From Gammaproteobacteria bacterium (lineage in GTDB: Bacteria > Pseudomonadota > Gammaproteobacteria > Pseudomonadales > Pseudomonadaceae): a stretch of DNA of 36,343 nucleotides. This document shows, in pieces, positions 7,700-15,654 of this stretch; positions within the stretch are counted from its first letter, which is position 1, and every line of letters starts with the position of its first letter. Both the position numbers and the translations under genes were made by a program. The notes under the pieces are model-generated. The model was not told where the DNA came from. It searched no databases and worked only from the letters and a program-made list of their open reading frames with translations. The stretch lies in assembly GCA_018827205.1 (NCBI GenBank), contig JAHJXZ010000270.1, positions 1 through 36,343 on the forward strand, read 5' to 3'.

Positions 7700-8659
7700 A
7701 TGCACGCAACCGCCCTTGCCACCCTGCAGCAACACCTGCTCGACGCCCTGACTGCGCCGCCCAGTGAAACCCGCCGCCTTTTTCACGGCCGTGGCCGCTG
7801 CTGGCCAGGGCTGGAACAGATCACCGTGGACTGGTTGCAAGGCGTGCTGCTGGTGGCGCTGTTCAAGCCGGTGAGCGATACCGAACTGGCCGCGCTGCAG
7901 CAGATGCTGCTCGACCTAGGCCAATCCACCGCCTGGCAGCAAAGCGGCGCCCATAGCCTGCTGCTGCAGCAGCGCTACCTGCCGGAAAGCCCCACGCAGT
8001 GGCTACTGGGCGAACCGGTGGAACACTGGGATATCTGCGAACACGGCCTGCGCTATCGACTCGATCTGGGCAAAAAGCAGAACAGCGGGTTGTTCCTCGA
8101 TATGCGCTATGGCCGCCAATGGGTGCAGGCGCAAGCGGCGGGCAAGCGCGTGCTCAACCTGTTTGCCTACACCTGTGGTTTTTCCGTGGCGGCGCTGGCC
8201 GGTGGCGCGCAGCAGGTGGTCAATCTGGATATGGCACGGGCCGCGCTCAGCCGGGGTCGCGATAACCACCGACTGAACCAGCACGATCTGAGCCAGGTGG
8301 TGTTTCTCGGCCATGACCTGTTCAAATCCTGGGGCAAAGTGGCCAAGTACGGGCCCTATGACCTGATCATCATCGACCCGCCATCCTTCCAGCGCGGCAG
8401 CTTTGTGCTGAGCAAGGATTACCCGAAGGTTCTGCGCCGCCTGCCAGAACTCTTGAGCGCGGATGGTGTGGTATTGGCCTGCAGCAATGAGCCGGAAATC
8501 GGCCCGGATTACCTGATCCAGGCTATGACCGCTGAAGCACCGAGCCTGCGCTTCAGCGAACGCTTGGAAAATCCGCCGGAATTCCCCGACAACCAGCCGA
8601 ACAGTGCGCTAAAAGCCCTGGTGTTTCGCCGCGAGCAAGCCCCACAAACACCGATTTAG
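7700..8659 (+). CDS. Class I SAM-dependent methyltransferase (RlmI/RlmK-like)
   Basis: A 319-residue protein. The N-terminal 110 residues look like a substrate-recognition region; the C-terminal part is a Rossmann methyltransferase with GLFLDMRYGRQWV (130-142), SAM motif I VLNLFAYTCGFSVAAL (151-166), an acidic strand end NLDMARAAL, and the catalytic-loop motif DPPSF (226-230). This series is typical of the RlmI/RlmK group of 23S rRNA cytosine/guanine methyltransferases, but the PUA domain of RlmI is missing, so the RNA target is uncertain. The ATG at 7700 is chosen over 7649 because a -10-like TAAAAT lies at 7668, inside the longer frame. The ribosome binding site is weak (CAGG). Confidence 0.82.
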   Translation: MHATALATLQQHLLDALTAPPSETRRLFHGRGRCWPGLEQITVDWLQGVLLVALFKPVSDTELAALQQMLLDLGQSTAWQQSGAHSLLLQQRYLPESPTQWLLGEPVEHWDICEHGLRYRLDLGKKQNSGLFLDMRYGRQWVQAQAAGKRVLNLFAYTCGFSVAALAGGAQQVVNLDMARAALSRGRDNHRLNQHDLSQVVFLGHDLFKSWGKVAKYGPYDLIIIDPPSFQRGSFVLSKDYPKVLRRLPELLSADGVVLACSNEPEIGPDYLIQAMTAEAPSLRFSERLENPPEFPDNQPNSALKALVFRREQAPQTPI

Positions 8660-8736
8660 AAGGGGCGCCAGGGCTGAGCATTGCCTATTGAAAACTGGTC
8701 TACAGTTAGGCGACCACCCCTCGCGAGATCACCGCA

Positions 8737-9390
8737 ATGACGCTGAAAACCCTTGGCCTTGCCCTGTCCGCCGCCCTGTTACTGGCCGCCTGCGCCAGCA
8801 AAACCACGCAACCATCGCAGTATTCAGGCTTCCTCAGTGATTACTCGCAGCTGCAGCCTGCGCAGTCGGCCAGCGGCGTGCCAGTAATGCGCTGGGTATC
8901 AGCGGATTTCAAACCCGAGAACTACCGGTCGGTGCTGGTAGAAAGGCCGGTGTTCTACCCCGCGCCAACCCCAACTGCGCAAGTCAGCCAACAGACACTG
9001 GACGAGATCGCCCTCTACCTGCAGCAGGCCATGCGTTTAGAGCTGGCCGGGCGGATGCGGGTTGTCGAGTATGCAGATCGCGACACCCTGGTACTGCGCT
9101 CAGCCATAACCGCAGTCAACCTGTCGCCGGAAGGGCTGAAAGTCTATGAGGTTATACCGATTGCCCTGGTTGCCGCAGCCGCCAGCACCGCCGCCGGCAC
9201 CCGCGACCTCAACAGCAGTATTTATATCGAGCTGGAAGCCATCGACGGCCGCAACAGCCAGCCAATGACCCGCGTGGTGCGTAAGGGCCATGGCCTGCAA
9301 CTGGAAAACGACAGCACCCAACTGAGCCTTAAAGACATCAAGCCAGCACTGGATGAGTGGGCCAAGGATGCGCGTAACTTCAAGCCCTAA
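8737..9390 (+). CDS. DUF3313-type lipoprotein
   Basis: A 217-residue lipoprotein with signal MTLKTLGLALSAALLLAAC; the lipobox LAAC places the lipidated Cys at 19. The mature region starts with SGFLSDYSQLQP and runs through VSADFKPENYRSVLVERPVFYP, a pattern I associate with DUF3313 outer-membrane lipoproteins, whose function is unknown. A small-residue stretch VAAAASTAAGTRDLNSSIYIELEAIDG near 146-172 may be a buried helix plus strand. It ends 11 bp from the convergent cupin gene. The short gap after the methyltransferase (77 bp) holds weak promoter-like hexamers, so it may be expressed alone. Confidence 0.8.
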   Translation: MTLKTLGLALSAALLLAACASKTTQPSQYSGFLSDYSQLQPAQSASGVPVMRWVSADFKPENYRSVLVERPVFYPAPTPTAQVSQQTLDEIALYLQQAMRLELAGRMRVVEYADRDTLVLRSAITAVNLSPEGLKVYEVIPIALVAAAASTAAGTRDLNSSIYIELEAIDGRNSQPMTRVVRKGHGLQLENDSTQLSLKDIKPALDEWAKDARNFKP

Positions 9391-9401
9391 GGGCTGACGG
9401 C

Positions 9402-9743
9402 TCAGGCAAATACAAAGTATTTACGCACCGTCTCAATCACTTCCCAGGTGCCCTTCATCCCGGGCTCGACGATAAAAATGTCGCCGGCGCGCAGGTGAAT
9501 CGGTGCCTGGCCCTCCGGGGTGATGATGCAGTAGCCCTCCTGGAAGTGGCAGTACTCCCATTTCTCATAGGCCACCTGCCATTTGCCGGGCGTGCAGATC
9601 CAGGTGCCCATGATCTTGCTGCCGTCCTCAGAGGTGTAGGCGTTGAGGTTGACGGTGTGCGGCTCGCCGGCGATGCGCGTCCACTTGCAGGCATCCAGCA
9701 GCGGAATCGGCTGGGTATCACGCAGTATGGTAATCGGTGACAT
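9402..9743 (-). CDS. Small cupin-domain protein
   Basis: A 113-residue single-domain cupin. The motif order W-x2-G-x-W (MGTWICTPGKW), YEKWEYCHFQEGYCIITPEG (metal-site segment with E/C/H) and LRAGDIFIVEPGMKGTWEV is typical of the cupin_3 group that also contains ureidoglycine aminohydrolase-like proteins. No ureide-degradation gene is nearby, so a catalytic role should not be assumed; it may be a small sensor or binding protein. A ribosome binding site (CAGGAG) precedes the ATG. It is divergent from the DHH phosphoesterase (190-bp intergenic) and convergent with the lipoprotein. Confidence 0.8.
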   Translation of the reverse strand: MSPITILRDTQPIPLLDACKWTRIAGEPHTVNLNAYTSEDGSKIMGTWICTPGKWQVAYEKWEYCHFQEGYCIITPEGQAPIHLRAGDIFIVEPGMKGTWEVIETVRKYFVFA

Positions 9744-9933
9744 GGTGGCTCCTGAGGTCGTTAGAACAACAGGCGCCAGCCTAGGACCGCCGTCTTTCCG
9801 GGACTGTCCTGAGGTCGACCTTCAACTGCCTGGAAGCGCAGCCCTTTCGCCCAGGCTGATGCGCAAACAGCGTGCTACTTTGAAGGGGGCCTGTTGGTTT
9901 ATTCCCGCCGCTTGCCCGATCCGGAGATGCTTT

Positions 9934-10860
9934 ATGTCCAGTCTTTACCGCTTGGTCACCCGCAGTGATTTTGACGGCCTGGTATGCGCCGCCCTGCTCA
10001 AACACCTCAACCTGATCGACGACATCCTCTTCGTCCACCCCAAGGACATGCAGGACGGCAAAGTGGCGATCACCAGCAACGACATCACCACCAACCTGCC
10101 CTATGTACCTGGCTGTCACCTGGCCTTCGACCACCACCTCAGCGAAACCATCCGCAACCAGCCCGCGAGCAATCACCTGATCGATGCCGATGCGCCCTCG
10201 GCAGCCCGGGTGGTGTGGAAGCACTACGGCGGCCACGACGCCTTCCCGCGTGACTGGGACGAGATGATGGAAGCCGTGGACAAGGCCGATGCCGCGCAAT
10301 TCAGCCGCGACGACATCCTCGACCCACAGGGCTGGGAGCTGCTGAGCTTTATCATGGATGCACGCACTGGCCTCGGCCGTTTCCGCGACTTCCGCATCTC
10401 CAACTACCAGCTGATGATGCAGCTGATCGACTTCTGCCAAACCCACGGCATCGCTGAAATCCTCGAACTGCCCGATGTCGATGAGCGCGTGGCGTTGTAC
10501 TTGGAGCACCAGCGCGAAGCCAAGGCACAAATCCAGCGCTGCGCCACGGTCTACCACAACCTGGTAGTGCTGGATTTGCGCAACGAGGAGACGATCTACG
10601 CAGTCAACCGCTTCGTCATCTATGCCCTGTATCCGCAGTGCAATATCTCGATCCACGTGATGTGGGGCGTCAAACAGCAGAACACCGTATTCGCCATCGG
10701 TAAATCAATCCTCGATCGCAGCTCCAACACCAATGTCGGCGAGCTGTGCCTGAGCTACAACGGCGGCGGCCACGCCAACGCTGGCACCTGCCAAGTGGCC
10801 AACGAGGACGCCGAAGCAGCCCTACGCGAGCTGATTGCTGAGATTACAGCTGACGGTTAA
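9934..10860 (+). CDS. DHH-family phosphoesterase
   Basis: A 308-residue protein with the DHH catalytic signature in order: TRSDFDGLVCAALLKH (DFDG, 12-15), FDHH (DHH at 66-68), and the C-terminal DHHA1 motif SYNGGGHANAGTC near residue 280. These are manganese-dependent phosphoesterases that include oligoribonuclease, exopolyphosphatase and RecJ relatives. Size and motifs fit the stand-alone exopolyphosphatase-like or nanoRNase-like proteins, but the substrate is not readable. The frame is open from 9643; the ATG at 9934 is chosen for GGAG 7 nt upstream and because family homology begins immediately after it. It is followed 60 bp later by the MCE transport operon. Confidence 0.85.
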   Translation: MSSLYRLVTRSDFDGLVCAALLKHLNLIDDILFVHPKDMQDGKVAITSNDITTNLPYVPGCHLAFDHHLSETIRNQPASNHLIDADAPSAARVVWKHYGGHDAFPRDWDEMMEAVDKADAAQFSRDDILDPQGWELLSFIMDARTGLGRFRDFRISNYQLMMQLIDFCQTHGIAEILELPDVDERVALYLEHQREAKAQIQRCATVYHNLVVLDLRNEETIYAVNRFVIYALYPQCNISIHVMWGVKQQNTVFAIGKSILDRSSNTNVGELCLSYNGGGHANAGTCQVANEDAEAALRELIAEITADG

Positions 10861-10920
10861 ACCTCAATACACCGCAGCCAGGCTGGGCGTAACGCTGAGT
10901 AGGGAGTTAAGCTGTCTGCC

Positions 10921-12066
10921 ATGAGCACAGCGCCCTTTATTACGCCGCTTGAATCCAGTCGCACGGATGCGCCCTCTGGCTTGCGTATCGGCGGCGACTG
11001 GACGCTGCCTCACTACGCCAGCCTGGAAGCCGACGTGCTGACACTGCGCGGCACCCTAAATAGTGCTGCCAGTATCGACCTGCAAGACCTTGGCGCGCTG
11101 GATACCGCTGGCGCCGCGCTATTGGTGGAATTGCTCGGCAGCCAACGCCTGGCGCAACTGGCCAACGATGCACCCGGCCTGGCCAGCGAGCGCCGCGCGT
11201 TGTTGCAGGCAGTGGGCAGCGCAATTGCCGATGCTGGCGATGCTCTGCCAACCAAGCGCATCCCCGCCTGGCGCGAGTTCTTCGGACAGATCGGCCAAGC
11301 CGTGGAAGAACTCTGGCAGCAAGGTGTGGCGCTGCTCGGTTTTATCGGCATGACCCTCGCAGCGATGTTCGCCCTCCTTCTGCGCCCCGGCCGCTGGCGC
11401 ATCACCTCGCTAGTCGCGCACCTGCAGCAGAGCGGTCTGAATGCAGTGCCCATCGTCGCCCTGCTGACCTTTCTGGTCGGCGCGGTGGTGGCCTTTCTCG
11501 GCGCCACAGTGCTCGCCGACTTTGGTGCGAGCATCTACACGGTCGATCTGGTGGCGTTCTCGTTCCTGCGTGAGTTTGGCGTGCTGCTCACCGCCATTCT
11601 GATGGCCGGGCGCACCGCCAGCGCCTTTACCGCGCAGATCGGTTCAATGAAGGCCAACGAGGAAATCGACGCCATCCGCACCCTGGGCCTAAGCCCCATG
11701 GAACTGCTGGTGCTACCACGGGTGTTCGCCCTACTGATTGCGCTGCCGATCCTGACTTTTATCGCCATGCTCAGCGGCATCCTCGGCGGCGCGGTGGTCT
11801 GCGCCCTGAGCCTAGACATCTCGCCGGCCATGTACCTGGCCATGCTGCAGGAAAATATCGCCCTCAAACACTTTGTTGTGGGCATGGCCAAGGCGCCGGT
11901 GTTTGCCTTCCTGATCGCAGTGATCGGCTGCCTGGAAGGCTTCAAGGTCACCGGCAGCGCGCAGTCGGTGGGCGAGCGCACCACCTCAAGCGTGGTCCAG
12001 TCGATCTTCGTGGTGATCGTGCTCGATGCGCTGGCCGCGCTGTTCCTGATGGAGATGGGCTGGTGA
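10921..12066 (+). CDS. MlaE-type ABC permease with N-terminal STAS-like domain
   Basis: A 381-residue inner-membrane permease. Residues 1-105 are soluble and look like a STAS (MlaB-like) domain (LTLRGTLNSAASIDLQDLGAL, then TAGAALLVELL). Residues 130-381 are an MlaE/YrbE permease with about five to six membrane segments and the family block AGRTASAFTAQIGSMKANEEIDA. It should form the core of an MCE lipid-transport complex between the membranes. The fused STAS domain would replace a separate MlaB subunit. AGGGAG is 14 nt from the ATG, rather far. The stop codon overlaps the GTG start of the ATPase gene (GTGA). This seems to be a system additional to the usual mla/ttg2 locus, which I infer rather than see. 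Confidence 0.9.
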   Translation: MSTAPFITPLESSRTDAPSGLRIGGDWTLPHYASLEADVLTLRGTLNSAASIDLQDLGALDTAGAALLVELLGSQRLAQLANDAPGLASERRALLQAVGSAIADAGDALPTKRIPAWREFFGQIGQAVEELWQQGVALLGFIGMTLAAMFALLLRPGRWRITSLVAHLQQSGLNAVPIVALLTFLVGAVVAFLGATVLADFGASIYTVDLVAFSFLREFGVLLTAILMAGRTASAFTAQIGSMKANEEIDAIRTLGLSPMELLVLPRVFALLIALPILTFIAMLSGILGGAVVCALSLDISPAMYLAMLQENIALKHFVVGMAKAPVFAFLIAVIGCLEGFKVTGSAQSVGERTTSSVVQSIFVVIVLDALAALFLMEMGW

Positions 12067-12851
12067 CGGGCGAAGCGATTATCGAGGTACGCAACCTGGT
12101 CAACCGCTTCGGCGCGCAGACCGTACACCAGGACCTGGCGCTGGATCTGTATCGCGGCGAAGTGCTCGGCGTGGTCGGCGGCTCGGGTACCGGCAAATCG
12201 GTACTGCTACGCAGCATCCTCGGCCTGCGCCGCGCCAACTCTGGCACCGTGCGAGTATTCGGCGAAGAACTGCTGAGCCTACCGCCCGAGCAGCGCTCGC
12301 AGCTGGAGCGACGTTTCGGCGTGCTCTATCAACGCGGTGCGCTGTTCTCCTCGCTGACCGTGACCGAAAACATCGCCCTGCCGCTTATCGAACATGCCGG
12401 CCTCACGCGCGCTGCCGCCGAGCGCCTGGCTCAAGTCAAACTGGCGCTGGTTGGCCTGCCGCGCGAAGCCGGCGACAAATACCCGACCGAGCTGTCCGGC
12501 GGCATGATCAAACGCGCAGCGCTGGGTCGGGCGCTGGCCCTGGAACCAGACATTTTGTTTCTCGACGAACCCACCGCCGGCCTCGATCCGATTGGCGCAG
12601 CGGCCTTCGATCAATTGATTCTGACGTTACGCGACGCCCTCGGACTCAGCGTTTTTTTGGTTACCCACGACCTTGATACCCTCTACACCATCTGTGATCG
12701 GGTGGCCGTATTGGCAGAAAAACGCGTACTGGTGGCCGACCGCCTGGACGTCGTGGCCGCCACCGACAACCCTTGGATACACGAGTATTTTCACGGCCCG
12801 CGCGGACGCGCGGCCGAACAGGCCGCAAACCGCGCGCCAGGGAGCAACTGA
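12063..12851 (+). CDS. MCE-system ABC ATPase (MlaF-like)
   Basis: A 262-residue ABC ATPase starting at GTG (12063), which overlaps the stop codon of the permease. It has Walker A GGSGTGKS, a Q-loop near YQRGALFSS (typical of MlaF relatives), signature LSGGMIKRAALGRAL, Walker B ILFLDEPTAGLDP and the switch His in LVTHDLDT. The LSGGM signature with K/R next to it is characteristic of MlaF-type ATPases rather than importers. The C-terminal tail (EYFHGPRGRAAEQAANRAPG) corresponds to the extension that in MlaF contacts the partner subunit. The stop codon is directly followed by the ATG of the MCE gene. Confidence 0.93.
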   Translation: MTGEAIIEVRNLVNRFGAQTVHQDLALDLYRGEVLGVVGGSGTGKSVLLRSILGLRRANSGTVRVFGEELLSLPPEQRSQLERRFGVLYQRGALFSSLTVTENIALPLIEHAGLTRAAAERLAQVKLALVGLPREAGDKYPTELSGGMIKRAALGRALALEPDILFLDEPTAGLDPIGAAAFDQLILTLRDALGLSVFLVTHDLDTLYTICDRVAVLAEKRVLVADRLDVVAATDNPWIHEYFHGPRGRAAEQAANRAPGSN

Positions 12852-13769
12852 ATGGAACCGCGTGCCCACCACGTACTGATTGGCCTGTTTACCGTGCTAA
12901 TGGTCGCAACCGCATTGGGCTTTGCTCTGTGGCTGAGTAACGCCAGCTCGGACCAGGAGCTGCGTGACTATGACGTTATCTTCAACGAGGCGGTCAGCGG
13001 TTTGTCCAAAGGCAGTGCTGTGCAGTACAGCGGGATCACGGTCGGTGATGTGATCAACCTGCGCCTCGACCCCAATGACCCGCGCAAGGTCCGAGCGCAC
13101 ATTCGCGTCAACGCCAACACACCCATCAAGCAAGACACCCGTGCCCGCCTGTCGATCACGGGGATCACTGGCGCAGCGCTGATCCAGCTGTACAGCGGCT
13201 CGCCGGAAAGCCCGGCGCTGCTCAGCAAAGACGATCAGCGTGCGGAAATCCTTGCTGACCCATCACCGCTGTCACGCCTGATGGCAAATAGCGAAGACTT
13301 GGTACTCAACGTAACGCGCCTGCTAAACCGCGCCAACCAGCTGTTCTCCCGCGACAATATCGGGCGCATCTCGCGCACCCTGGAAAACATCGAACAGACC
13401 AGCGCCAGCGTCGCCGAACAACGCGACGAGCTACGCCAGGCGCTGCAACAGATGAGCAGCGCCAGCCAGGAAGCCGCCGACCTGATGCGCAACGCCAACC
13501 AGCTGCTCAGCGGCCAGGGCCGCGAGGCGATGGACAGCGCCAGCCGCCTGATGGCCTCGCTGGAACGCAGCAGCAGCAACGTCGAGCGCCTGCTGAGCGA
13601 TAACCGCGCCGCTCTCGATGGCGGCATGCAGGGCATCGGCGAGCTGGGCCCGACCATTATCGAGCTGCGCGAAACCCTCAGCGCCCTGCGCTCCTTCGCC
13701 CGCCGCCTGGAGGAAGACCCTGCCGGCTACCTGCTGCGCAGCGACACCATCAAGGAGTTTCAACCATGA
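12852..13769 (+). CDS. MCE-domain lipid-binding protein (MlaD-like)
   Basis: A 305-residue protein with one N-terminal membrane helix (about 8-28), an MCE domain (about 38-118, with the typical GLSKGSAVQYSGITVGDV block) and a long helical C-terminus (about 150-295) rich in Gln, Ser and Glu with heptad-like spacing, probably a coiled coil. MCE proteins form hexameric rings that bind lipids in the periplasm, and the long helical tail may form a tube towards the outer membrane, as in PqiB/LetB-type relatives, though only one MCE domain is present. It abuts the ATPase stop and overlaps the lipoprotein start (ATGA). Confidence 0.9.
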   Translation: MEPRAHHVLIGLFTVLMVATALGFALWLSNASSDQELRDYDVIFNEAVSGLSKGSAVQYSGITVGDVINLRLDPNDPRKVRAHIRVNANTPIKQDTRARLSITGITGAALIQLYSGSPESPALLSKDDQRAEILADPSPLSRLMANSEDLVLNVTRLLNRANQLFSRDNIGRISRTLENIEQTSASVAEQRDELRQALQQMSSASQEAADLMRNANQLLSGQGREAMDSASRLMASLERSSSNVERLLSDNRAALDGGMQGIGELGPTIIELRETLSALRSFARRLEEDPAGYLLRSDTIKEFQP

Positions 13770-14377
13770 GCCGTCTTCGCCTGCTCGCCGCCCTGCTACT
13801 GATCAGCAGCCTGGCCGCCTGCTCGGTATTACCGAAAAGCCAGGTATTGAGCATCTACCGCCTGCCCGCCAGCAGCCTGCCCGGCCATCCAGCCAGCGCC
13901 GACTGGGCGCTGCGAGTGAACAAGCCCTACAGCAGCCAGTTGCTCGACAGTACGAGGATTGCCGTAATGCCTCCAGGCGACCAGATCAGCGCCTACCAGG
14001 GTGTACGCTGGAGCGACCGCGCACCGCTGCTGCTGCGCGACCGCCTGATCGATGCCTTCCTCGACGATGGTCGCCTCAAGGCCGTCAGCAGTGACGAAAG
14101 CCGCCTGCAGGCCGACCTGGAGCTGGACGGTGACCTGCGCGCCTTCCATAGCGAATACCTGAATGGCCGACCGACCGCGCGCATCCTGTTCGAAGCCCGC
14201 CTGGTTCAAAGCGGCAGCCTGCGCATCCTCGCCAGCCGGCGTTTCGAGGTCAGTCAGGTGGCCAGCGACACCTCGGTGCCCGCTGTGGTCAACGCCTTCG
14301 GCCAGGCTGGCGACCAGTTGGCCCGCGATGTGCTGGAGTGGACCCTGAAACAAGGACAAGCGGCACAACAGCAGTGA
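13766..14377 (+). CDS. ABC transport auxiliary lipoprotein (PqiC/DUF330-like)
   Basis: A 203-residue lipoprotein: the signal MSRLRLLAALLLISSLAAC ends in a LAAC lipobox with Cys at 19. The mature region (LSIYRLPASS, then ALRVNKPYSSQLLDSTRIAVMP, YQGVRWSDRAPLLLRDRLIDAF) matches the ABC-type auxiliary family that accompanies MCE systems (PqiC). It probably sits in the outer membrane and connects to the MCE protein. Its ATG overlaps the stop of the MCE gene, making it the last gene of the four-gene operon. The next gene starts 28 bp downstream with its own ribosome binding site and could be read through. Confidence 0.88.
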   Translation: MSRLRLLAALLLISSLAACSVLPKSQVLSIYRLPASSLPGHPASADWALRVNKPYSSQLLDSTRIAVMPPGDQISAYQGVRWSDRAPLLLRDRLIDAFLDDGRLKAVSSDESRLQADLELDGDLRAFHSEYLNGRPTARILFEARLVQSGSLRILASRRFEVSQVASDTSVPAVVNAFGQAGDQLARDVLEWTLKQGQAAQQQ

Positions 14378-14405
14378 ATTGAGTTGTTATAGCGAGGGGT
14401 GAACC

Positions 14406-14843
14406 ATGGATAAGTTTATGCAAGCGGCCATCGACGAAGCCCGCCAGGGCCTGGCCGAGGGCGGTATCCCAATTGGCTCGGTGCTGGTGCACAACGGCCA
14501 GATTATCGGCCGCGGCCACAACCGCAGGGTGCAACAGGGCAGCGCTATCCGCCATGGCGAAATGGATGCCCTGGAAAACGCCGGTCGACAAACCGCGCAG
14601 ACCTACCGCGAGTCGGTGCTCTACACCACCCTCTCGCCCTGCGCGATGTGCAGCGGGGCGATCCTGCTGTACGGCATCCCCAAGGTGATCATCGGCGAAA
14701 ACCAGACCTTCCTCGGCGAAGAAGCGCTGCTGCGCGAGCGCGGCGTGCAGCTCGACGTGCTGCACAACAGCGAATGCCTGCACATGATGCAGGGCTTTAT
14801 CACCGCCCAACCGACGCTGTGGAACGAGGATATCGGCGAATAA
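14406..14843 (+). CDS. Yeast-type cytosine/nucleoside deaminase
   Basis: A 145-residue zinc deaminase of the CDA fold. Ligands and catalytic residues are HGE (H50, E52) and SPCAMC (C79, C82). The 29-residue His-to-Cys spacing equals that of yeast cytosine deaminase Fcy1 (as I recall, H62-C91). The flanks also look Fcy1-like: TTLSPCAMCSGAILLYGIP, IIGENQTF, and the end WNEDIGE. Bacterial cytosine deamination is usually done by the unrelated CodA, so this enzyme probably deaminates cytosine or a related pyrimidine to supply salvage; guanine or creatinine-type relatives cannot be ruled out. GAGGGG lies 6-7 nt before the ATG. It trails the MCE operon with no functional link apparent. Confidence 0.82.
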   Translation: MDKFMQAAIDEARQGLAEGGIPIGSVLVHNGQIIGRGHNRRVQQGSAIRHGEMDALENAGRQTAQTYRESVLYTTLSPCAMCSGAILLYGIPKVIIGENQTFLGEEALLRERGVQLDVLHNSECLHMMQGFITAQPTLWNEDIGE

Positions 14844-14880
14844 TCCCAACCCGGGCGTCGCCACTGCCGCGCCCTGACGG

Positions 14881-15234
14881 TTACAACAGCTGATCATGTA
14901 CCCGGCGTGAGTCACTCGGCGCCTGTTCGCGCTCATTCAGCCCATAGTCGCGCACCACTTCGGCCACACGCAGCCGATAGTCGGCGAAAACGCCACCACG
15001 TCCGGCAGCCTGCGCATGGCGATGCACCTCAAGAGTGCGCCAGCGCTTGACTGCATCCTCATCCCGCCAGAAGGACAACGACAGCAGCTTGCCCGGCATG
15101 GAGAGGCTGGCAAAGCGCTCTACCGAGATAAAGCCATCCACCTGTTCGAGTTGCTCACGGATCGCCGCTGCTGTGTCCAGGTACTCCGACTCCCGGCCGG
15201 CTTGGGGCTGCACCTCGAAGATCACCGCAATCAT
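14881..15234 (-). CDS. Antibiotic biosynthesis monooxygenase (ABM)-domain protein
   Basis: A 117-residue dimeric alpha/beta-barrel protein. [19 protein letters not shown], then [33 protein letters not shown], is the typical ABM pattern with the paired FxSxxxPGKxLSxSFW strand. Proteins of this group act as small monooxygenases or degrade haem and quinones; here no catalytic residue can be assigned. Its ATG overlaps the stop of the NIPSNAP gene (15231-15234), so both are translated as a unit under the ArsR-linked promoter. Confidence 0.85.
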   Translation of the reverse strand: MIAVIFEVQPQAGRESEYLDTAAAIREQLEQVDGFISVERFASLSMPGKLLSLSFWRDEDAVKRWRTLEVHRHAQAAGRGGVFADYRLRVAEVVRDYGLNEREQAPSDSRRVHDQLL

Positions 15235-15578
15235 CCTGCAACCCCCGCGAAGCCAGGCTGAAGGCCCAGGGTGCCTTCGACGCCTTCAACGAAGGAGCGC
15301 TCCTCACGCAGGATAAAGCGCATCTGTTGGGCCATCGCGAAGTTGGCGCGCCCCTCTGGATCATCCTTAAGCCGCGCCCGATAAGCCTCGTAGGCGGCCA
15401 GGCTGGCAAAGCCGATCAAGCCCCAGGCCTCATAGTTACTGCCTTCGTGCGGCAGAAAGTAGCCAAGCAGCTGACCGCCGCAACGCGGAATGATGCGACC
15501 CCAGTTCTCGGCATACTCCTTGAAAGCAGCGCGCTGAAACGGGTCGATTTCATAGCGAATTACACACGTGATTTGCAT
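15231..15578 (-). CDS. NIPSNAP-family protein
   Basis: A 115-residue protein with the NIPSNAP-like ferredoxin fold: [22 protein letters not shown], then [19 protein letters not shown] and a C-terminal helix with [13 protein letters not shown]. The start at 15578 is set by AGGAG 8 nt upstream; the longer frame to 15617 would run into the regulatory dyad region. It is the first gene of a two-gene unit with the ABM-domain gene and is divergent from an ArsR-type regulator, with 74 bp between them. NIPSNAP and ABM proteins share the same dimeric fold, so the two may form a complex. The substrate is unknown. Confidence 0.82.
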   Translation of the reverse strand: MQITCVIRYEIDPFQRAAFKEYAENWGRIIPRCGGQLLGYFLPHEGSNYEAWGLIGFASLAAYEAYRARLKDDPEGRANFAMAQQMRFILREERSFVEGVEGTLGLQPGFAGVAG

Positions 15579-15617
15579 CGGGTCACTCCTGTGATTGGTG
15601 GCGGTGACCTTAGTCAA

Positions 15618-15646
15618 TTGCCGCTGCTATATGGTTCGACTAGCAT
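15618..15646 (+). promoter_or_regulatory. Candidate promoter of the ArsR-type gene
   Basis: TTGCCG (15618-15623), 17 nt, TAGCAT (15641-15646); each hexamer matches consensus at 4 of 6. The predicted transcription start falls at about 15653, the A of the start codon, so the mRNA would be leaderless. The -10 lies within the dyad at 15631-15654. Confidence 0.4.
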
Positions 15647-15654
15647 CGAACCAT
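15631..15654. promoter_or_regulatory. Perfect 9-bp inverted repeat, likely ArsR-type operator
   Basis: ATGGTTCGA (15631-15639), a 6-nt spacer, TCGAACCAT (15646-15654). The last two bases of the right arm are the first two of the regulator's ATG. It lies between the divergent NIPSNAP/ABM pair and the ArsR gene and covers the candidate -10 of the latter. Arm length and spacing fit a dimeric winged-helix repressor. Confidence 0.6.

Noticed and set aside
8681-8706. TTGCCT and TACAGT as a promoter before the DUF3313-type lipoprotein
   Set aside because: The spacing is only 14 nt, too short for a sigma-70 promoter.
12651-12659. Run of seven T in the MCE ATPase gene
   Set aside because: A possible slippage site, but the frame stays open and the switch-loop motif that follows is normal.
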